A stretch of DNA of 64,000 nt from Anaerolineae bacterium (GCA_023382535.1 JAHDWA010000021.1:1-64000); one strand, 5' to 3'. Shown: positions 32,983-41,631, numbered from the stretch's first letter. Notes: generated by a model not told the origin, from the sequence alone. Numbers and translations: made by a program.

Positions 32983-35364
32983 TTGTTCGGCTGGTTGTCC
33001 CCACCACGACTCGACCCGTACTGGTTCTGGAAAAGTCAGCTCCGGCACCTGCTTCGGCCCGACGCGTCCGTCACCACCTTTGGCTTTCTCGCGCAGTGCC
33101 CTAAAAACCTTCTCCGGCGTAATCGGCGTTTCGTCAATCCGCACCCCGACGGCATCATAAACGGCATTGGCGATAGCCGGCGGCACCGGCAGCAGTGGTC
33201 CCTGCCCGGCTTCTTTGGCTCCGTAAGGACCTTCCGGGTCGTTGGTTTCGATCAAAATGGTTTCGATGTCGGGCATCTCCAGAAAGGTGGGGCTTTTGTA
33301 ATCGAGCATGGAGGGGATTTTGTGCAGTCCCCGCCGGAAGACCTGTTCCTCCATCAATGCTTCGCCCAGGCCCATGTAGACGCTGCCCTCCACCTGTCCC
33401 TCGACCAGTAGGGGATTGATTGCCTTGCCGATATCGTGGGCCATCCAGATTTTCTCGACCCGTACCTCGCCGGTGTCCGGGTCCACCTCGACTGCGGCCA
33501 CGCAGGCGGAATAAGTGTAGGCCGGCGTCGGGCCGACGCCCGCGCCGCGATACCGCCCGCCGCGTTTGGGCGGGGTGTAGCTGCCAACAGCTCCCAGTGT
33601 GCCGTGCTGGGCTTCGGCCAGCTTGACCAGCTCCGGGAAGGGAATGCGCCGCGCTTCGTCGTCCAGGCAAAAAACCACATTATCGCGAGCGGCCAGGCTC
33701 TCCGCCGGGACCAGCAACTCTTTGGCCGCCGTTTCAAAAAGTAACGTGCGCAGCCTGCGGGCGGCCTGAATGGCGGCGTTGCCGGTCATCAGCGTCACCC
33801 GGCTGGAATAGCTGCCCAGGTCTACCGGCGCTAAATCCGTATCGGCGGTAACCAGGGCAATATCATTGACCGTCACCCCCAATTCTTCGGCCACGATGTA
33901 AGCCAGAACGGAGTCAGAACCCTGCCCAATATCGGTGCTGCCGCAGAAGACCGTTACCCCGCCGCCCCGGTCAAGCTTGATCTGCACGCCGGAGTGTGGC
34001 ATTTTGTTCCAATAGATCGGCAGACCCGCGCCGGTAATGTACGCGCCGCAGGCCAGCCCGATGCCTTTGCCAAAGGGCAACCGGCCATACCACTCTCGAA
34101 AGCCGGAGCGTTCAGCGACCGCTTCCAGGCACTCGCCCAGGCCTATGGTGGTCACGGTCAGGTGATTGGCTGTTTGGGTGTAAGGTCTGGCCAGATGCTT
34201 GAGCCGCAGGTCGAGCGGGTTGAAGCCCAGCTTCTCGGCCAGCTTGTCGAGCTGCACTTCCAGGGCAAAGCGGGGCTGGGGCGTGCCGTGGCCGCGCTTG
34301 GGGCCGCAGGCCGGCTTGTTGGTGAAAACCCGCGCTCCGTCAAACTTGTAGGCCGGAATGTTATAGGTAACGGTTTGCAGCGCGCCGGTGTAGTAGGTGC
34401 TGGCCACACCGTAGCTGCCGTAACCGCCGCCGTCCAGAAAGGATTGAAAATGCATGGCCGTGACCGAGCCGTCTTTTTTGACCCCGGTTTTGACCCGCAT
34501 CAAGACCGGGTGGCGGCCGCGGTGGGCATAAAAGACCTCCTCGCGGGTCAGGACAATTTTGACCGGCCGGCCGGTCAGCATGGCCAGCTTGGCCACAATC
34601 ATCTCGTGATTGAAGGGGTCGGTTTTGCCGCCAAAGCCGCCGCCGGTGGGTGGGGCAATGATGCGGATGCGGCTGGGCGGCAAGTCCAGCACGCCGGCCA
34701 TCGCTTTGTGCACATAGTGGGGGCACTGGGTCGAACTCCAGACGGTCAGCTTGCCGTTGGCTTCGTAGCGGGCCAGGGCGGCGTGCTCTTCCAGCGGCAG
34801 GTGGGTGTTGCCCTCGTAGAAAAAAGCATCCTCCTGGATCAGGTCGGCCTCCGCGAAACCGGCTTCAACCTCACCGAACTCCAGGGCGACCAGCTTGTGG
34901 ATATTATCGTGGTCGGCATAAGTGTGGATCGGCTCGCGGCCGTCGAGCGGCTGCAGCCCCTCCTCGATGCTCATAACAGGGGGTAAAACTTCGTATTCCA
35001 CCTGGATGTGCTTCAAGGCTGCTTCGGCCGTTTCCTCATCCACCGCCGCTACCGCTGCTACCGGGTCGCCCACGTAGCGCACTTTCTCGACAGCCAGAGA
35101 CTCCTCATCCTGGCTGACCGGCAGGATGCCAAACTTGTTGGGTAAATCCTGGCCGGTAATAACAGCTAACACACCGGATAGGGCGGCAGCGGTTCGAGTA
35201 TCAATAGCCACAATCCTGGCGTGGGGGTGACTACTGCGCAGAATTTTACAGTGTAACATGCGAGGCAGCGACATATCGGCTGCATACTGCGTTTGCCCGC
35301 TGACCTTTTGCAGCGCATCCACTTTGCGGTTCGGCTTACCGACGATGTTGAGTTGGTGGGACAC
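32977..35364 (-). CDS. hcrA: 4-hydroxybenzoyl-CoA reductase-like molybdopterin subunit
   Basis: The 795-residue protein is a large xanthine-oxidase-family subunit: RKVDALQKVSGQTQYAADM at the N-terminus, PTGGGFGGKTDPF, ARVFTNKPACGPKRGHGTPQ, CGSTDIGQGSDSVLAYIVAE and the C-terminal GAKEAGQGPLLPVPPAIANA with the catalytic Glu. The start is GTG 35364 after CGGGAGGCTATC; a longer frame to 35463 lacks a ribosome site. It sits between the 2Fe-2S (hcrC-like) and FAD (hcrB-like) subunit genes. The three-part complex fits reductive dehydroxylation of 4-hydroxybenzoyl-CoA to benzoyl-CoA; other CoA-thioester or xanthine-like substrates remain possible. Confidence 0.8.
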   Translation of the reverse strand: MSHQLNIVGKPNRKVDALQKVSGQTQYAADMSLPRMLHCKILRSSHPHARIVAIDTRTAAALSGVLAVITGQDLPNKFGILPVSQDEESLAVEKVRYVGDPVAAVAAVDEETAEAALKHIQVEYEVLPPVMSIEEGLQPLDGREPIHTYADHDNIHKLVALEFGEVEAGFAEADLIQEDAFFYEGNTHLPLEEHAALARYEANGKLTVWSSTQCPHYVHKAMAGVLDLPPSRIRIIAPPTGGGFGGKTDPFNHEMIVAKLAMLTGRPVKIVLTREEVFYAHRGRHPVLMRVKTGVKKDGSVTAMHFQSFLDGGGYGSYGVASTYYTGALQTVTYNIPAYKFDGARVFTNKPACGPKRGHGTPQPRFALEVQLDKLAEKLGFNPLDLRLKHLARPYTQTANHLTVTTIGLGECLEAVAERSGFREWYGRLPFGKGIGLACGAYITGAGLPIYWNKMPHSGVQIKLDRGGGVTVFCGSTDIGQGSDSVLAYIVAEELGVTVNDIALVTADTDLAPVDLGSYSSRVTLMTGNAAIQAARRLRTLLFETAAKELLVPAESLAARDNVVFCLDDEARRIPFPELVKLAEAQHGTLGAVGSYTPPKRGGRYRGAGVGPTPAYTYSACVAAVEVDPDTGEVRVEKIWMAHDIGKAINPLLVEGQVEGSVYMGLGEALMEEQVFRRGLHKIPSMLDYKSPTFLEMPDIETILIETNDPEGPYGAKEAGQGPLLPVPPAIANAVYDAVGVRIDETPITPEKVFRALREKAKGGDGRVGPKQVPELTFPEPVRVESWWGQPAEQF

Positions 35365-35475
35365 GATAGCCTCCCGGAACTGATCGTTAAACTGTAAAAT
35401 ATAATGCGCAAACGGATAGTCCTGCGGGTAAAACGTAACGGTTGATTGTGATAGGGAATACAAACTCAGGGCGTT

Positions 35476-35955
35476 TTACGCATTATGAACTACTTCTTGT
35501 TCAATTGCCTGCTCGATTGCTCCAATAATCTTTGCGTAACCAGTGCATCTACATAAATTGCCAGCTAAGCTTTCACGAATTTCTTGTTGTGTAGGGTGGG
35601 GGTTAGCGTTGAGTAAAGCTTTGGCAGAAAGGAGCATACCGGGAGTACAGAAACCGCATTGGACAGCGCCCAAATCGGCAAAGGCGGTCTGCAGGGGATG
35701 GAGGAGACTGCCTCCGGCCAGCCCTTCGATGGTGGTAATGGCCTGCCCCTGGATTTCGATGGGGAGAATCAGGCACGATAATACCGGCTCGCCGTCGAGC
35801 AGCACCGTGCAAGCGCCGCACTCGCCCAATTCACAACCGTGTTTGGTGCCGGTCAAATTCAAATCTTCGCGCAGAACTTCGAGGAGGGTTTTGTGGACCG
35901 AGGTATAAACCTCGTGGATTTCACCGTTAACCTGGAGATGGAGGAGGGTCTTCAT
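35476..35955 (-). CDS. hcrC: 4-hydroxybenzoyl-CoA reductase-like [2Fe-2S] subunit
   Basis: The 160-residue protein has the plant-type [2Fe-2S] motif KHGCELGECGACTVLLDGE with a fourth Cys at LSCLILP, and the helical second cluster motif GAVQCGFCTPGML with NLCRCTGYAKI. These two clusters feed the molybdenum subunit. The ATG at 35955 follows GGAAGAG. It is the first gene after the consensus promoter at 36116-36144 and leads the leftward operon hcrC-hcrA-hcrB-ligase-acyl-CoA dehydrogenase. Confidence 0.85.
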   Translation of the reverse strand: MKTLLHLQVNGEIHEVYTSVHKTLLEVLREDLNLTGTKHGCELGECGACTVLLDGEPVLSCLILPIEIQGQAITTIEGLAGGSLLHPLQTAFADLGAVQCGFCTPGMLLSAKALLNANPHPTQQEIRESLAGNLCRCTGYAKIIGAIEQAIEQEVVHNA

Positions 35956-36080
35956 TGAGTCACTCTTCCGCAGATACAAATAAGCCGCCGAAGCTAAGGG
36001 TTATAACTATTCTGGCACCAATTGTTTGATGTAGGAAGCACTGTAAAGGGTTAGCGATCACTTGTTGAACCAGGAAGGTA

Positions 36081-36109
36081 CAATATAGAGAACGATGTTC
36101 TCTATATTG
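36081..36109. promoter_or_regulatory. 29-bp perfect palindromic operator at the hcr promoter
   Basis: CAATATAGAGAAC, GAT, GTTCTCTATATTG: 13-base arms with a 3-base centre, holding the core AGAAC-N3-GTTCT. It begins 6 bp downstream of the leftward -10 box, covering the start of transcription. The same core occurs at 36206 and 38334. It is probably the binding site of the IclR protein at 38396. Confidence 0.8.
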
Positions 36110-36115
36110 GAAGCC

Positions 36116-36144
36116 ATTATACGCGATTTCATTCAGTTTGTCAA
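36116..36144 (-). promoter_or_regulatory. Consensus sigma70 promoter for the hcr operon
   Basis: Reading leftward, TTGACA (36144-36139), a 17-bp spacer and TATAAT (36121-36116) match the consensus perfectly. The start would be near 36109, inside the palindromic operator. Confidence 0.85.
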
Positions 36145-36163
36145 TAGACTTTAATAACAAATG

Positions 36164-36218
36164 TTGACAAACTCAATAAGATGTGTTATATTTGGGCTGT
36201 TTTAGAGAACTAAGTTCT
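36164..36218 (+). promoter_or_regulatory. Rightward promoter and AGAAC-N3-GTTCT operator
   Basis: TTGACA (36164-36169), 17 bp and TATATT (36187-36192), followed by AGAACTAAGTTCT (36206-36218) just past the predicted start, drive the histidine phosphatase-Nudix-UbiX genes. It is divergent from the hcr promoter in a 346-bp gap that otherwise has no gene. Confidence 0.78.
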
Positions 36219-36301
36219 TTATGGAGAACCTTTCTTCTAGCCTCTTCATTAGTAAAGCGATACTCGGGTGAACAGTACATATTAGCGCAAGGCTGCTGGA
36301 A

Positions 36302-37027
36302 ATGACGTACCTACCACCTTTATCCCCTGTGATCCACTTGATTCGCCACGGGCGTATCCCCGACTATCACACCGACCAACCATTAAGTCCTGATGGTCGC
36401 CAGGAGACGCTGCTCACCGGGCGGAAGTTGGCAGAGCACATCCAAACTGGTGAAACCATTAACTTTTTTAGTAGTCCCACCCGCCGAACTCGCCAAACTG
36501 CCGAATTATTACGTGAAGGTCTAAATAAAGCCTTAACTGAGAGAACCATAGAAGCTACGGTTGGACCGGTGGTAGTTGACGACCGTTTATGCAACTGCCA
36601 ATTTATCTTAGGCGGCCTGAGCTATGACCCGATCCGCCCTTTGTTTGATGTCGCTCGTTGGAGATTGCAGGAGACCGCCTCAGCCGAGTATTGGGCCTGC
36701 GTTGCCTTTCAGACCGAATTCTGGAGTTCACCTGACCCTATGGCTCATTGGCTAACGCATCCCACTCAAGCGGCTGAGGCCCCTGAAGCTGTAGCTGAGC
36801 GCACTCGTGCTTTTCTCGCCGAACGGCTGGCCGAAGGGGTTGGTGCGAACTCCCCTCAGCGTGATATTTGCATCGCTCATTCGGCTAATTTGCGCAGCTT
36901 CTTGCGGCTGGTTTTTGGCCGTGACCCAGGCGAGCCGGAATTTTGCGGTACATTAACGGTGAGCGCCGGTCGGGTCTACTATCGAGGCCAGGCAGCCAGA
37001 TTCCCGCTGAACGGTAAATTGCGGTGA
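36302..37027 (+). CDS. Histidine phosphatase family protein
   Basis: The 241-residue protein has the phosphoglycerate-mutase-like signature LIRHGRIPDY (about residues 13-22), with Arg in SSPTRRTRQTAELL, and the second His in ICIAHSANLRSFLRL. These enzymes remove phosphate through a phosphohistidine. It is first in a rightward unit with Nudix and UbiX genes; its last codon overlaps the Nudix GTG start. It could act on a phosphorylated intermediate of the aromatic pathway, or on isoprenoid phosphates for UbiX; both are inference. Confidence 0.8.
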   Translation: MTYLPPLSPVIHLIRHGRIPDYHTDQPLSPDGRQETLLTGRKLAEHIQTGETINFFSSPTRRTRQTAELLREGLNKALTERTIEATVGPVVVDDRLCNCQFILGGLSYDPIRPLFDVARWRLQETASAEYWACVAFQTEFWSSPDPMAHWLTHPTQAAEAPEAVAERTRAFLAERLAEGVGANSPQRDICIAHSANLRSFLRLVFGRDPGEPEFCGTLTVSAGRVYYRGQAARFPLNGKLR

Positions 37028-37527
37028 ATTACTGTCCTCGATGCGGCCAGCCACTCACTCTGGCCCTGGCAGCCGGTCGAGAACGACCCATGTGTCAGGT
37101 ATGTGGGTATGTCGTTTTTCGTAACCCGGCGCCGGTGGCGGTGGCCGTCGCTACGCTAGCGGACAAAATACTGCTGGTGCAGCGGGCTAATCAGCCGTTG
37201 GAGGGGTACTGGGCGCCCCCGGCAGGTTATATTGAAATAGATGAAACCGTTGAGGCAGGCGCCGCCCGTGAGGTCCGCGAAGAAACCGGCTATGAAGTAG
37301 CTGTTGAGCAATTGGTTGGATTGCACTCCCGGCCTAACACCGGCATTATTTTTGCGGTTTACCAGGGACATATCATCGGCGGTCGGGCGCAGCGTGATGA
37401 AGTAGAAACACTCAATCTTGGCCTGTTTGCTCGCGACGAGCTGCCTCGGCAAAGTCCTCCGTTGGAGGGGATAGAACTAGACCGATGGTTTTTTGAGATC
37501 GTGTCGGGGCTATTGGCAAAATTTTAA
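37024..37527 (+). CDS. Nudix hydrolase with N-terminal zinc ribbon
   Basis: The 167-residue protein begins with a four-Cys ribbon YCPRCGQPL...MCQVCGY and has the Nudix box GYIEIDETVEAGAAREVREETGYEV with all the expected residues (about 68-90). Start GTG overlaps the upstream TGA (GTGA), and the stop is 17 bp before ubiX. Nudix enzymes cleave nucleoside or prenyl diphosphates. Because UbiX needs dimethylallyl phosphate, the tight coupling suggests it may supply that by removing one phosphate from dimethylallyl diphosphate. Confidence 0.85.
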   Translation: MNYCPRCGQPLTLALAAGRERPMCQVCGYVVFRNPAPVAVAVATLADKILLVQRANQPLEGYWAPPAGYIEIDETVEAGAAREVREETGYEVAVEQLVGLHSRPNTGIIFAVYQGHIIGGRAQRDEVETLNLGLFARDELPRQSPPLEGIELDRWFFEIVSGLLAKF

Positions 37528-37544
37528 CATCAGGAGGACTGACG

Positions 37545-38213
37545 ATGAAAAGATTGATTGTGGGCATTTCAGGAGCCAGTGGGGTTATTTATGGCATCCG
37601 CCTTTTGGAAGTATTGCGCGGGGTGGAAGAGATCGAAACACACCTGGTTATGAGCAATGCGGCCAAGCGAACTATTTTACTGGAAACAGATTATGCCGTT
37701 GACCAGGTCGAAGTTCTGGCCAATAAAGTTCACAGTTTTGGCGATATTGCCGCTTCTATCTCATCAGGCTCCTATAAGACTCTGGGCATGGTCGTCATCC
37801 CCTGCGCTATAAAAACGCTCTCCGGTATTGTTCACTCCTACAGCGACAATTTACTCCTCCGCGCGGCCGATGTGGTTTTGAAAGATCAGCGCAAGCTGGT
37901 GCTGGTGCTCCGCGAAACGCCCCTCCATCTGGGGCATGTCCGGCTGATGGCCCAAGCGATTGAGATTGGGGCAGTCCTCATGCCGCCCATGCCCGCCTTT
38001 TACCATCGCCCTCAAACCCTCGACGACATCATTAACCAGACGGTCAACCGGGTGTTAGATTTATTTGATATTGGGTTGGATCACGACCTGTTTAGACGCT
38101 GGCAGGGTCCGGCATATGGCCCGGCGGCCCGGCGCGAGGAGCATCTGGTCGTTGCAGCTAATCACCGGCCTCAAAACCCTGCCGTCGAGCCAAGCCCCAA
38201 CAATCACGACTGA
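37545..38213 (+). CDS. ubiX: UbiX-family flavin prenyltransferase
   Basis: The 222-residue protein begins KRLIVGISGASGVIYGIRLLE (FMN-binding GISGASG) and has SGSYKTLGMVVIPCAIKTLSGI and LVLVLRETPLHLGHVRLM, with the conserved arginine, plus PPMPAFYHRPQTLDD. UbiX joins dimethylallyl phosphate to FMN to make prenylated FMN, the cofactor of UbiD decarboxylases/carboxylases. The matching ubiD is at 39309. AGGAGG precedes the ATG. Confidence 0.93.
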   Translation: MKRLIVGISGASGVIYGIRLLEVLRGVEEIETHLVMSNAAKRTILLETDYAVDQVEVLANKVHSFGDIAASISSGSYKTLGMVVIPCAIKTLSGIVHSYSDNLLLRAADVVLKDQRKLVLVLRETPLHLGHVRLMAQAIEIGAVLMPPMPAFYHRPQTLDDIINQTVNRVLDLFDIGLDHDLFRRWQGPAYGPAARREEHLVVAANHRPQNPAVEPSPNNHD

Positions 38214-38290
38214 ACTAGCGCCTCTTCCTTTACTTTTTTCGTGCTAACCTTAAAAAATCGAAAACTTATCCTCGACTTTAGAAACTTTTG

Positions 38291-38346
38291 TTGACAAAGT
38301 GGGTGATCCATGTTATATTTTAGACCAGTATTTAGAACTTAGTTCT
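38291..38346 (+). promoter_or_regulatory. Promoter and AGAAC-N3-GTTCT operator of iclR-type gene
   Basis: TTGACA (38291-38296), 17 bp, TATATT (38314-38319), then AGAACTTAGTTCT (38334-38346). The layout copies the 36164 promoter, with the operator at the transcription start, which fits autoregulation by the IclR protein. Confidence 0.8.
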
Positions 38347-38395
38347 TTATAGCGAACTAATTCATCCCATAGGTATCATCCGATCCAATAAGATT

Positions 38396-39151
38396 ATGTC
38401 ATCTTTAGTCTCAGCCATAGATCGAGCCATTCAAATTCTTAAAGCCTTTGAAGTCAACCAAGATGAATACAGCTTTACCGAGCTTTGCAGTCTCTTTCAG
38501 CTTAACAAAAGTACCGCACACGGCATTCTCAATACTCTGTGTCAGCACCACTTTCTGCTGCGCGATCAGAAAACGCGCAAATATTGCCTAGGACCGGCCC
38601 TGATTCGCCTGGGTCATCTGGCGCACGAACAGTTGGATCTGCGCCGGGTTGCCCGGCCTTGCATGGAGAGCTTGATGCAGCAGACCAACAAATCGGTGCT
38701 GTTGGGCATGTTCTATAACACCCGGATCACGATTATTGATAAAGTTGATCCCATCGGCACGTTACATGTTTCTGCCGTGATCGGCCAGCAAATCCCTTTC
38801 TCGGCCGGCTCTTTTGGCAAAGTCTTCCTGGCCTGGAAGCCGGAAGAAGAGTTGGATAGATTGTTAGCCGAACACCCGCTCACTGCTTACACGCCGGCTT
38901 CCATCGTAGACCCGACCGCTTACAAAAACGAGTTAGCCAGGGTGCGCCAGCAGGGTTTCGCCATTGACGACCAGGAAGAGTATTTGTTGGGGGTCAAGGC
39001 CATCTCCGTTCCCTTGCGTGATTTTCAGGGTGTTGTTGCCGCCATAACCATTGCCGGCTTTACCTCGCGCAGCAGCGGCGAACCGAGCCAGACTACCATT
39101 ACGGCTATGCTCCAGGCGGCAGCGGAAATATCCAAACAATTGGGGGCGTGA
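38396..39151 (+). CDS. IclR-family transcriptional regulator
   Basis: The 251-residue protein has the IclR winged HTH (about 5-65: VSAIDRAIQILKAFEVNQ, FTELCSLFQLNKSTAHGILNTL) and the effector domain (about 80-250: VLLGMFYNTRITIIDKV, PFSAGSFGKVFLAW, GFAIDDQEEYLLGVKAISVPL). It sits between the hcr and ubiD arms, and AGAAC-N3-GTTCT sites lie at all three nearby promoters including its own. It probably binds an aromatic effector and controls the module. Not to be assumed a repressor or activator from sequence. Confidence 0.9.
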   Translation: MSSLVSAIDRAIQILKAFEVNQDEYSFTELCSLFQLNKSTAHGILNTLCQHHFLLRDQKTRKYCLGPALIRLGHLAHEQLDLRRVARPCMESLMQQTNKSVLLGMFYNTRITIIDKVDPIGTLHVSAVIGQQIPFSAGSFGKVFLAWKPEEELDRLLAEHPLTAYTPASIVDPTAYKNELARVRQQGFAIDDQEEYLLGVKAISVPLRDFQGVVAAITIAGFTSRSSGEPSQTTITAMLQAAAEISKQLGA

Positions 39152-39157
39152 GGGGGA

Positions 39158-39214
39158 ATGATGCATGATACGTGATCCGTGAGTCTTTACGCATCACGCA
39201 TCACGTATCACGAG
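39158..39214. repeat. ATGCGTGATACGTG dispersed repeat, copy 1
   Basis: ATGCATGATACGTGATCC faces TACGCATCACGCATCACG, forming a hairpin 3' of the iclR-type gene. Related copies lie at 44551-44620 and 56685-56734. Confidence 0.6.
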
Positions 39215-39233
39215 GGTAGATTTATTTTATCTT

Positions 39234-39292
39234 TCGGTGGTCGGCGGTCCCCCAAGGAGAGGCGAAGCGCTCTCTGCCGTCGGCGGTCTATT
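39234..39292. repeat. GGTCGGCGGTC repeat upstream of ubiD
   Basis: TCGGTGGTCGGCGGTCCC and GCCGTCGGCGGTC flank GGCGAAGCGCTCTC. It shares the GGTCGGCGGTC unit with 17311-17340 and 61290-61320, and ends 9 bp before the ubiD ribosome site. Confidence 0.55.
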
Positions 39293-39308
39293 TGCAAGGA
39301 GGCAAAGC

Positions 39309-40709
39309 ATGAAAGACTTACGGGGCTTTATCCAATTGGCTGAACAGGAAGGAGAGTTGAAGCGGGTTAAGGCTGAGGTTGATTGGAACCTGGAACTCAG
39401 CCACATCGCCAAGCTCAACGAGGAACGGAGCGGGCCGGCGCTTCTGTTCGAAAATGTCAAAGATTACAACTCCCCGGTTATTACCAGCGTCTGCACCACC
39501 ACTTCCCGTCTGGCCCTGATCATGGGCATGCCTAAAAGTGCCAGCCTGGTTGACCTGATGCGGGAGTGGGTTACCCGCTCCCGCAGCAAGGTGCCGCCCC
39601 AGTGGGCCGAGAGCGCGCCATGCAAGGAGAATGTTGATGTCGGCGACCAGGTAGATTTGTTCAAGTTCCCGGTGCCGCACGTCTATCCCCGCGACGGTGG
39701 GCGCTATTTTGGCACCGCTGTCTACGTTGTCACTAAAGACCCCGACCGCGGCTGGATCAATTTGGGTACGTACCGGCTGCAAATCCTCAACAAAAACACG
39801 CTGGGCACGCAGTTCATCAAAGGTAAGCACGCCGAAATTATGCTCAAACGGTACGGTGAATTAAAAAAGCCCATGCCGGTGGCAGCGATTATCGGCGGCG
39901 ATCCGCTGCTGTTCCTGATGGGCGCTTCCCGACTGTCGGCCTTTGAATCCGAATACGACATTGCTGGCGCCATTCGTGGTAAACCCGTTGAAGTGGTCAA
40001 AGGCGAAACGGTTGATTTGCCTATCCCGGCCTGGGCCGAAATTGTAGCCGAGGGCGAGGTAGACCCCGAAGCGACGCTGCCTGAGGGTCCTTTTGGCGAG
40101 TACACCGGCTATTATTCGGGCATCGGCACCACCCCCCGGCCCTTCATCAAGGTCAACTGCGTCACCTATCGTAACGACCCCATCTTCTGGCTGACCACCG
40201 TTGGGCGGGCCGTGACCGATACCCACATGACCATGGCCCTCACCTACGGCTCAACCTTGTGGCAGCAGTTGGAGACGATGCGCATCCCCGGCATCAAATC
40301 AGTCTATTGCCCTCCGGAAGGAGCCGGCCGATTTCTGGCGATCATCTCGGTCAAGCAAATGTATCCCGGCCACGCCGCCCAGGTGGGCACCGCCGCCATC
40401 TCGACGGAGATGGGCGCTTACGGTCTGAAAACCGTCATTGTCGTGGACGAGGATGTTGACGCCTGGGACATCCCGCGGGTCATGTGGGCTTTGAGTTTCC
40501 GCTTCCAGCCATCGCGGGCCGAATTTATCAAGCGCGGCCGCTCGACCCCGTTGGACCCCTCGCTGCCGATAGACGCCAGGGATGTGACCTCGCGGATCAT
40601 CCTCGACGCGACCATTCCCTTTGAGTGGCAGGAAAAGCCGATCCCGATCACCCTGGACGATGATATCGTCAAGCGCGTCGAAGCCCGCTGGGCCGAGTTG
40701 GGACTGTAA
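39309..40709 (+). CDS. ubiD: UbiD-family decarboxylase/carboxylase
   Basis: The 466-residue protein is full length for UbiD. It contains WINLGTYRLQI and the E-x-P-F-G-E-type catalytic stretch LPEGPFGEYTGYY (Glu residues), with FWLTTVGRAVTDTH and GAGRFLAIISVKQMYPGHAAQ. It would use prenylated FMN made by the UbiX at 37545. In a phenol pathway the reaction is carboxylation of phenylphosphate to 4-hydroxybenzoate; a decarboxylase on another aromatic acid is the alternative. The ATG at 39309 follows AAGGAGG; an earlier in-frame ATG at 39237 lies in a repeat. Confidence 0.88.
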   Translation: MKDLRGFIQLAEQEGELKRVKAEVDWNLELSHIAKLNEERSGPALLFENVKDYNSPVITSVCTTTSRLALIMGMPKSASLVDLMREWVTRSRSKVPPQWAESAPCKENVDVGDQVDLFKFPVPHVYPRDGGRYFGTAVYVVTKDPDRGWINLGTYRLQILNKNTLGTQFIKGKHAEIMLKRYGELKKPMPVAAIIGGDPLLFLMGASRLSAFESEYDIAGAIRGKPVEVVKGETVDLPIPAWAEIVAEGEVDPEATLPEGPFGEYTGYYSGIGTTPRPFIKVNCVTYRNDPIFWLTTVGRAVTDTHMTMALTYGSTLWQQLETMRIPGIKSVYCPPEGAGRFLAIISVKQMYPGHAAQVGTAAISTEMGAYGLKTVIVVDEDVDAWDIPRVMWALSFRFQPSRAEFIKRGRSTPLDPSLPIDARDVTSRIILDATIPFEWQEKPIPITLDDDIVKRVEARWAELGL

Positions 40710-40717
40710 TTTTAGAA

Positions 40718-40750
40718 AGACCCGAAAGGTTTCACCAACCTTTCGGGTCT
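40718..40750 (+). terminator. Hairpin terminator after ubiD
   Basis: AGACCCGAAAGGTT, loop TCACC, AACCTTTCGGGTCT: a perfect 14-bp stem 9 bp after the ubiD stop. No strong T-run follows, so it may attenuate rather than end transcription into the HAD gene. Confidence 0.6.
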
Positions 40751-40771
40751 CAAGCGGAAATCAACCATCCT

Positions 40772-41560
40772 ATGACAAACCGTTTTGATGGCATCATCTT
40801 TGACATTGACGGCACGGTAGCACGGGGCAAAACCGTGCTGCCGGGCGTGCCGGAAACCCTGGCCGAGCTGCGCCGGCGCAAGGTTCGTCTTTCCTTCTTC
40901 ACCAATGATAATTCCAACCCGGTCGCTTTCTGGGTGGAGCGTCTGACCAGCATGGGTATTGAAGTTGGGCCGGAAGAGGTGATGACCTCAGCCCTGATCG
41001 CCGCCGAAGCTACGGCCGCGCTCTATCCAACGGCGAAGATTTTGCCGGTGGGCAACGTCGGCCTGCTGGAAGCGCTGCGAGAGAAGAAGTTGCATTTGCT
41101 CAGTTTTGAAGAAGCGGACCAGGCCGAGGTGGTGGTCATGGGCAAAGATCCCAAGTTCGACCAGGAGCGGCTCAATATCGTGTGCCAGGCTCTCTGGCGC
41201 GGGGCCGAGTTTGTGGCCACAAATTATGATCCCAAAGTGCCAACAGCCAACGGTTTCATTCCCGGCACTGGTCCAATGATCAAGGCTGTGGCTTATGCTA
41301 CGGGCCGGGAGCCGCTGGTCACCGGTAAACCTTCGCCCTGGTCGGGCAAGATGGCCGTGAAAATCCTGGATATTGCGCCGGAGCGGGGGGCGGTGGTGGG
41401 CGACCAACTGAGCACCGACATCGCCATGGGCAAAAACGCCGGCATCTTTGCCATCCTCGTTCTCACTGGCGTGACCAGCCAGGAGCAAGCCGATGCTGCT
41501 TCCCTCGATGTGAAACCCGACCTGATGTTGCCGGACGTGAACAGAATTTTAGATTTCTGA
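40772..41560 (+). CDS. HAD-superfamily phosphatase (NagD/class IIA)
   Basis: The 262-residue protein has the HAD motif I GIIFDIDGTVARGK, the cap-type IIA segment FFTNDNSNPVAFW, motif III Lys in VTGKPSPW and motif IV VVGDQLSTDIAMGKNAGI. NagD-like enzymes dephosphorylate small sugar or aromatic phosphates. A HAD-type subunit is also part of Thauera phenylphosphate carboxylase, so it may be the equivalent here. The last residues RILDF and the stop are read from a dispersed AT-rich repeat. Confidence 0.83.
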   Translation: MTNRFDGIIFDIDGTVARGKTVLPGVPETLAELRRRKVRLSFFTNDNSNPVAFWVERLTSMGIEVGPEEVMTSALIAAEATAALYPTAKILPVGNVGLLEALREKKLHLLSFEEADQAEVVVMGKDPKFDQERLNIVCQALWRGAEFVATNYDPKVPTANGFIPGTGPMIKAVAYATGREPLVTGKPSPWSGKMAVKILDIAPERGAVVGDQLSTDIAMGKNAGIFAILVLTGVTSQEQADAASLDVKPDLMLPDVNRILDF

Positions 41561-41624
41561 TTTTAGATTTTGGATTGGGGTTTTTCTCAAATCGTAAATC
41601 CAAAATCCAAAATCCAAAATTGAG
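41545..41624. repeat. AT-rich dispersed repeat, copy 3
   Basis: GATTTTAGATTTTGGATT faces AAATCCAAAATCCAAAATCC; it fills the gap between the HAD and PpsB-like genes and contains the HAD stop codon. Confidence 0.65.
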
Positions 41625-41631
41625 AGCGACA

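Noticed and set aside
33994..34986. 330-codon plus-strand frame opposite hcrA
   Set aside because: Antisense of a conserved xanthine-oxidase-family gene with strong motifs on the other strand; high GC codon bias opens the opposite frame.
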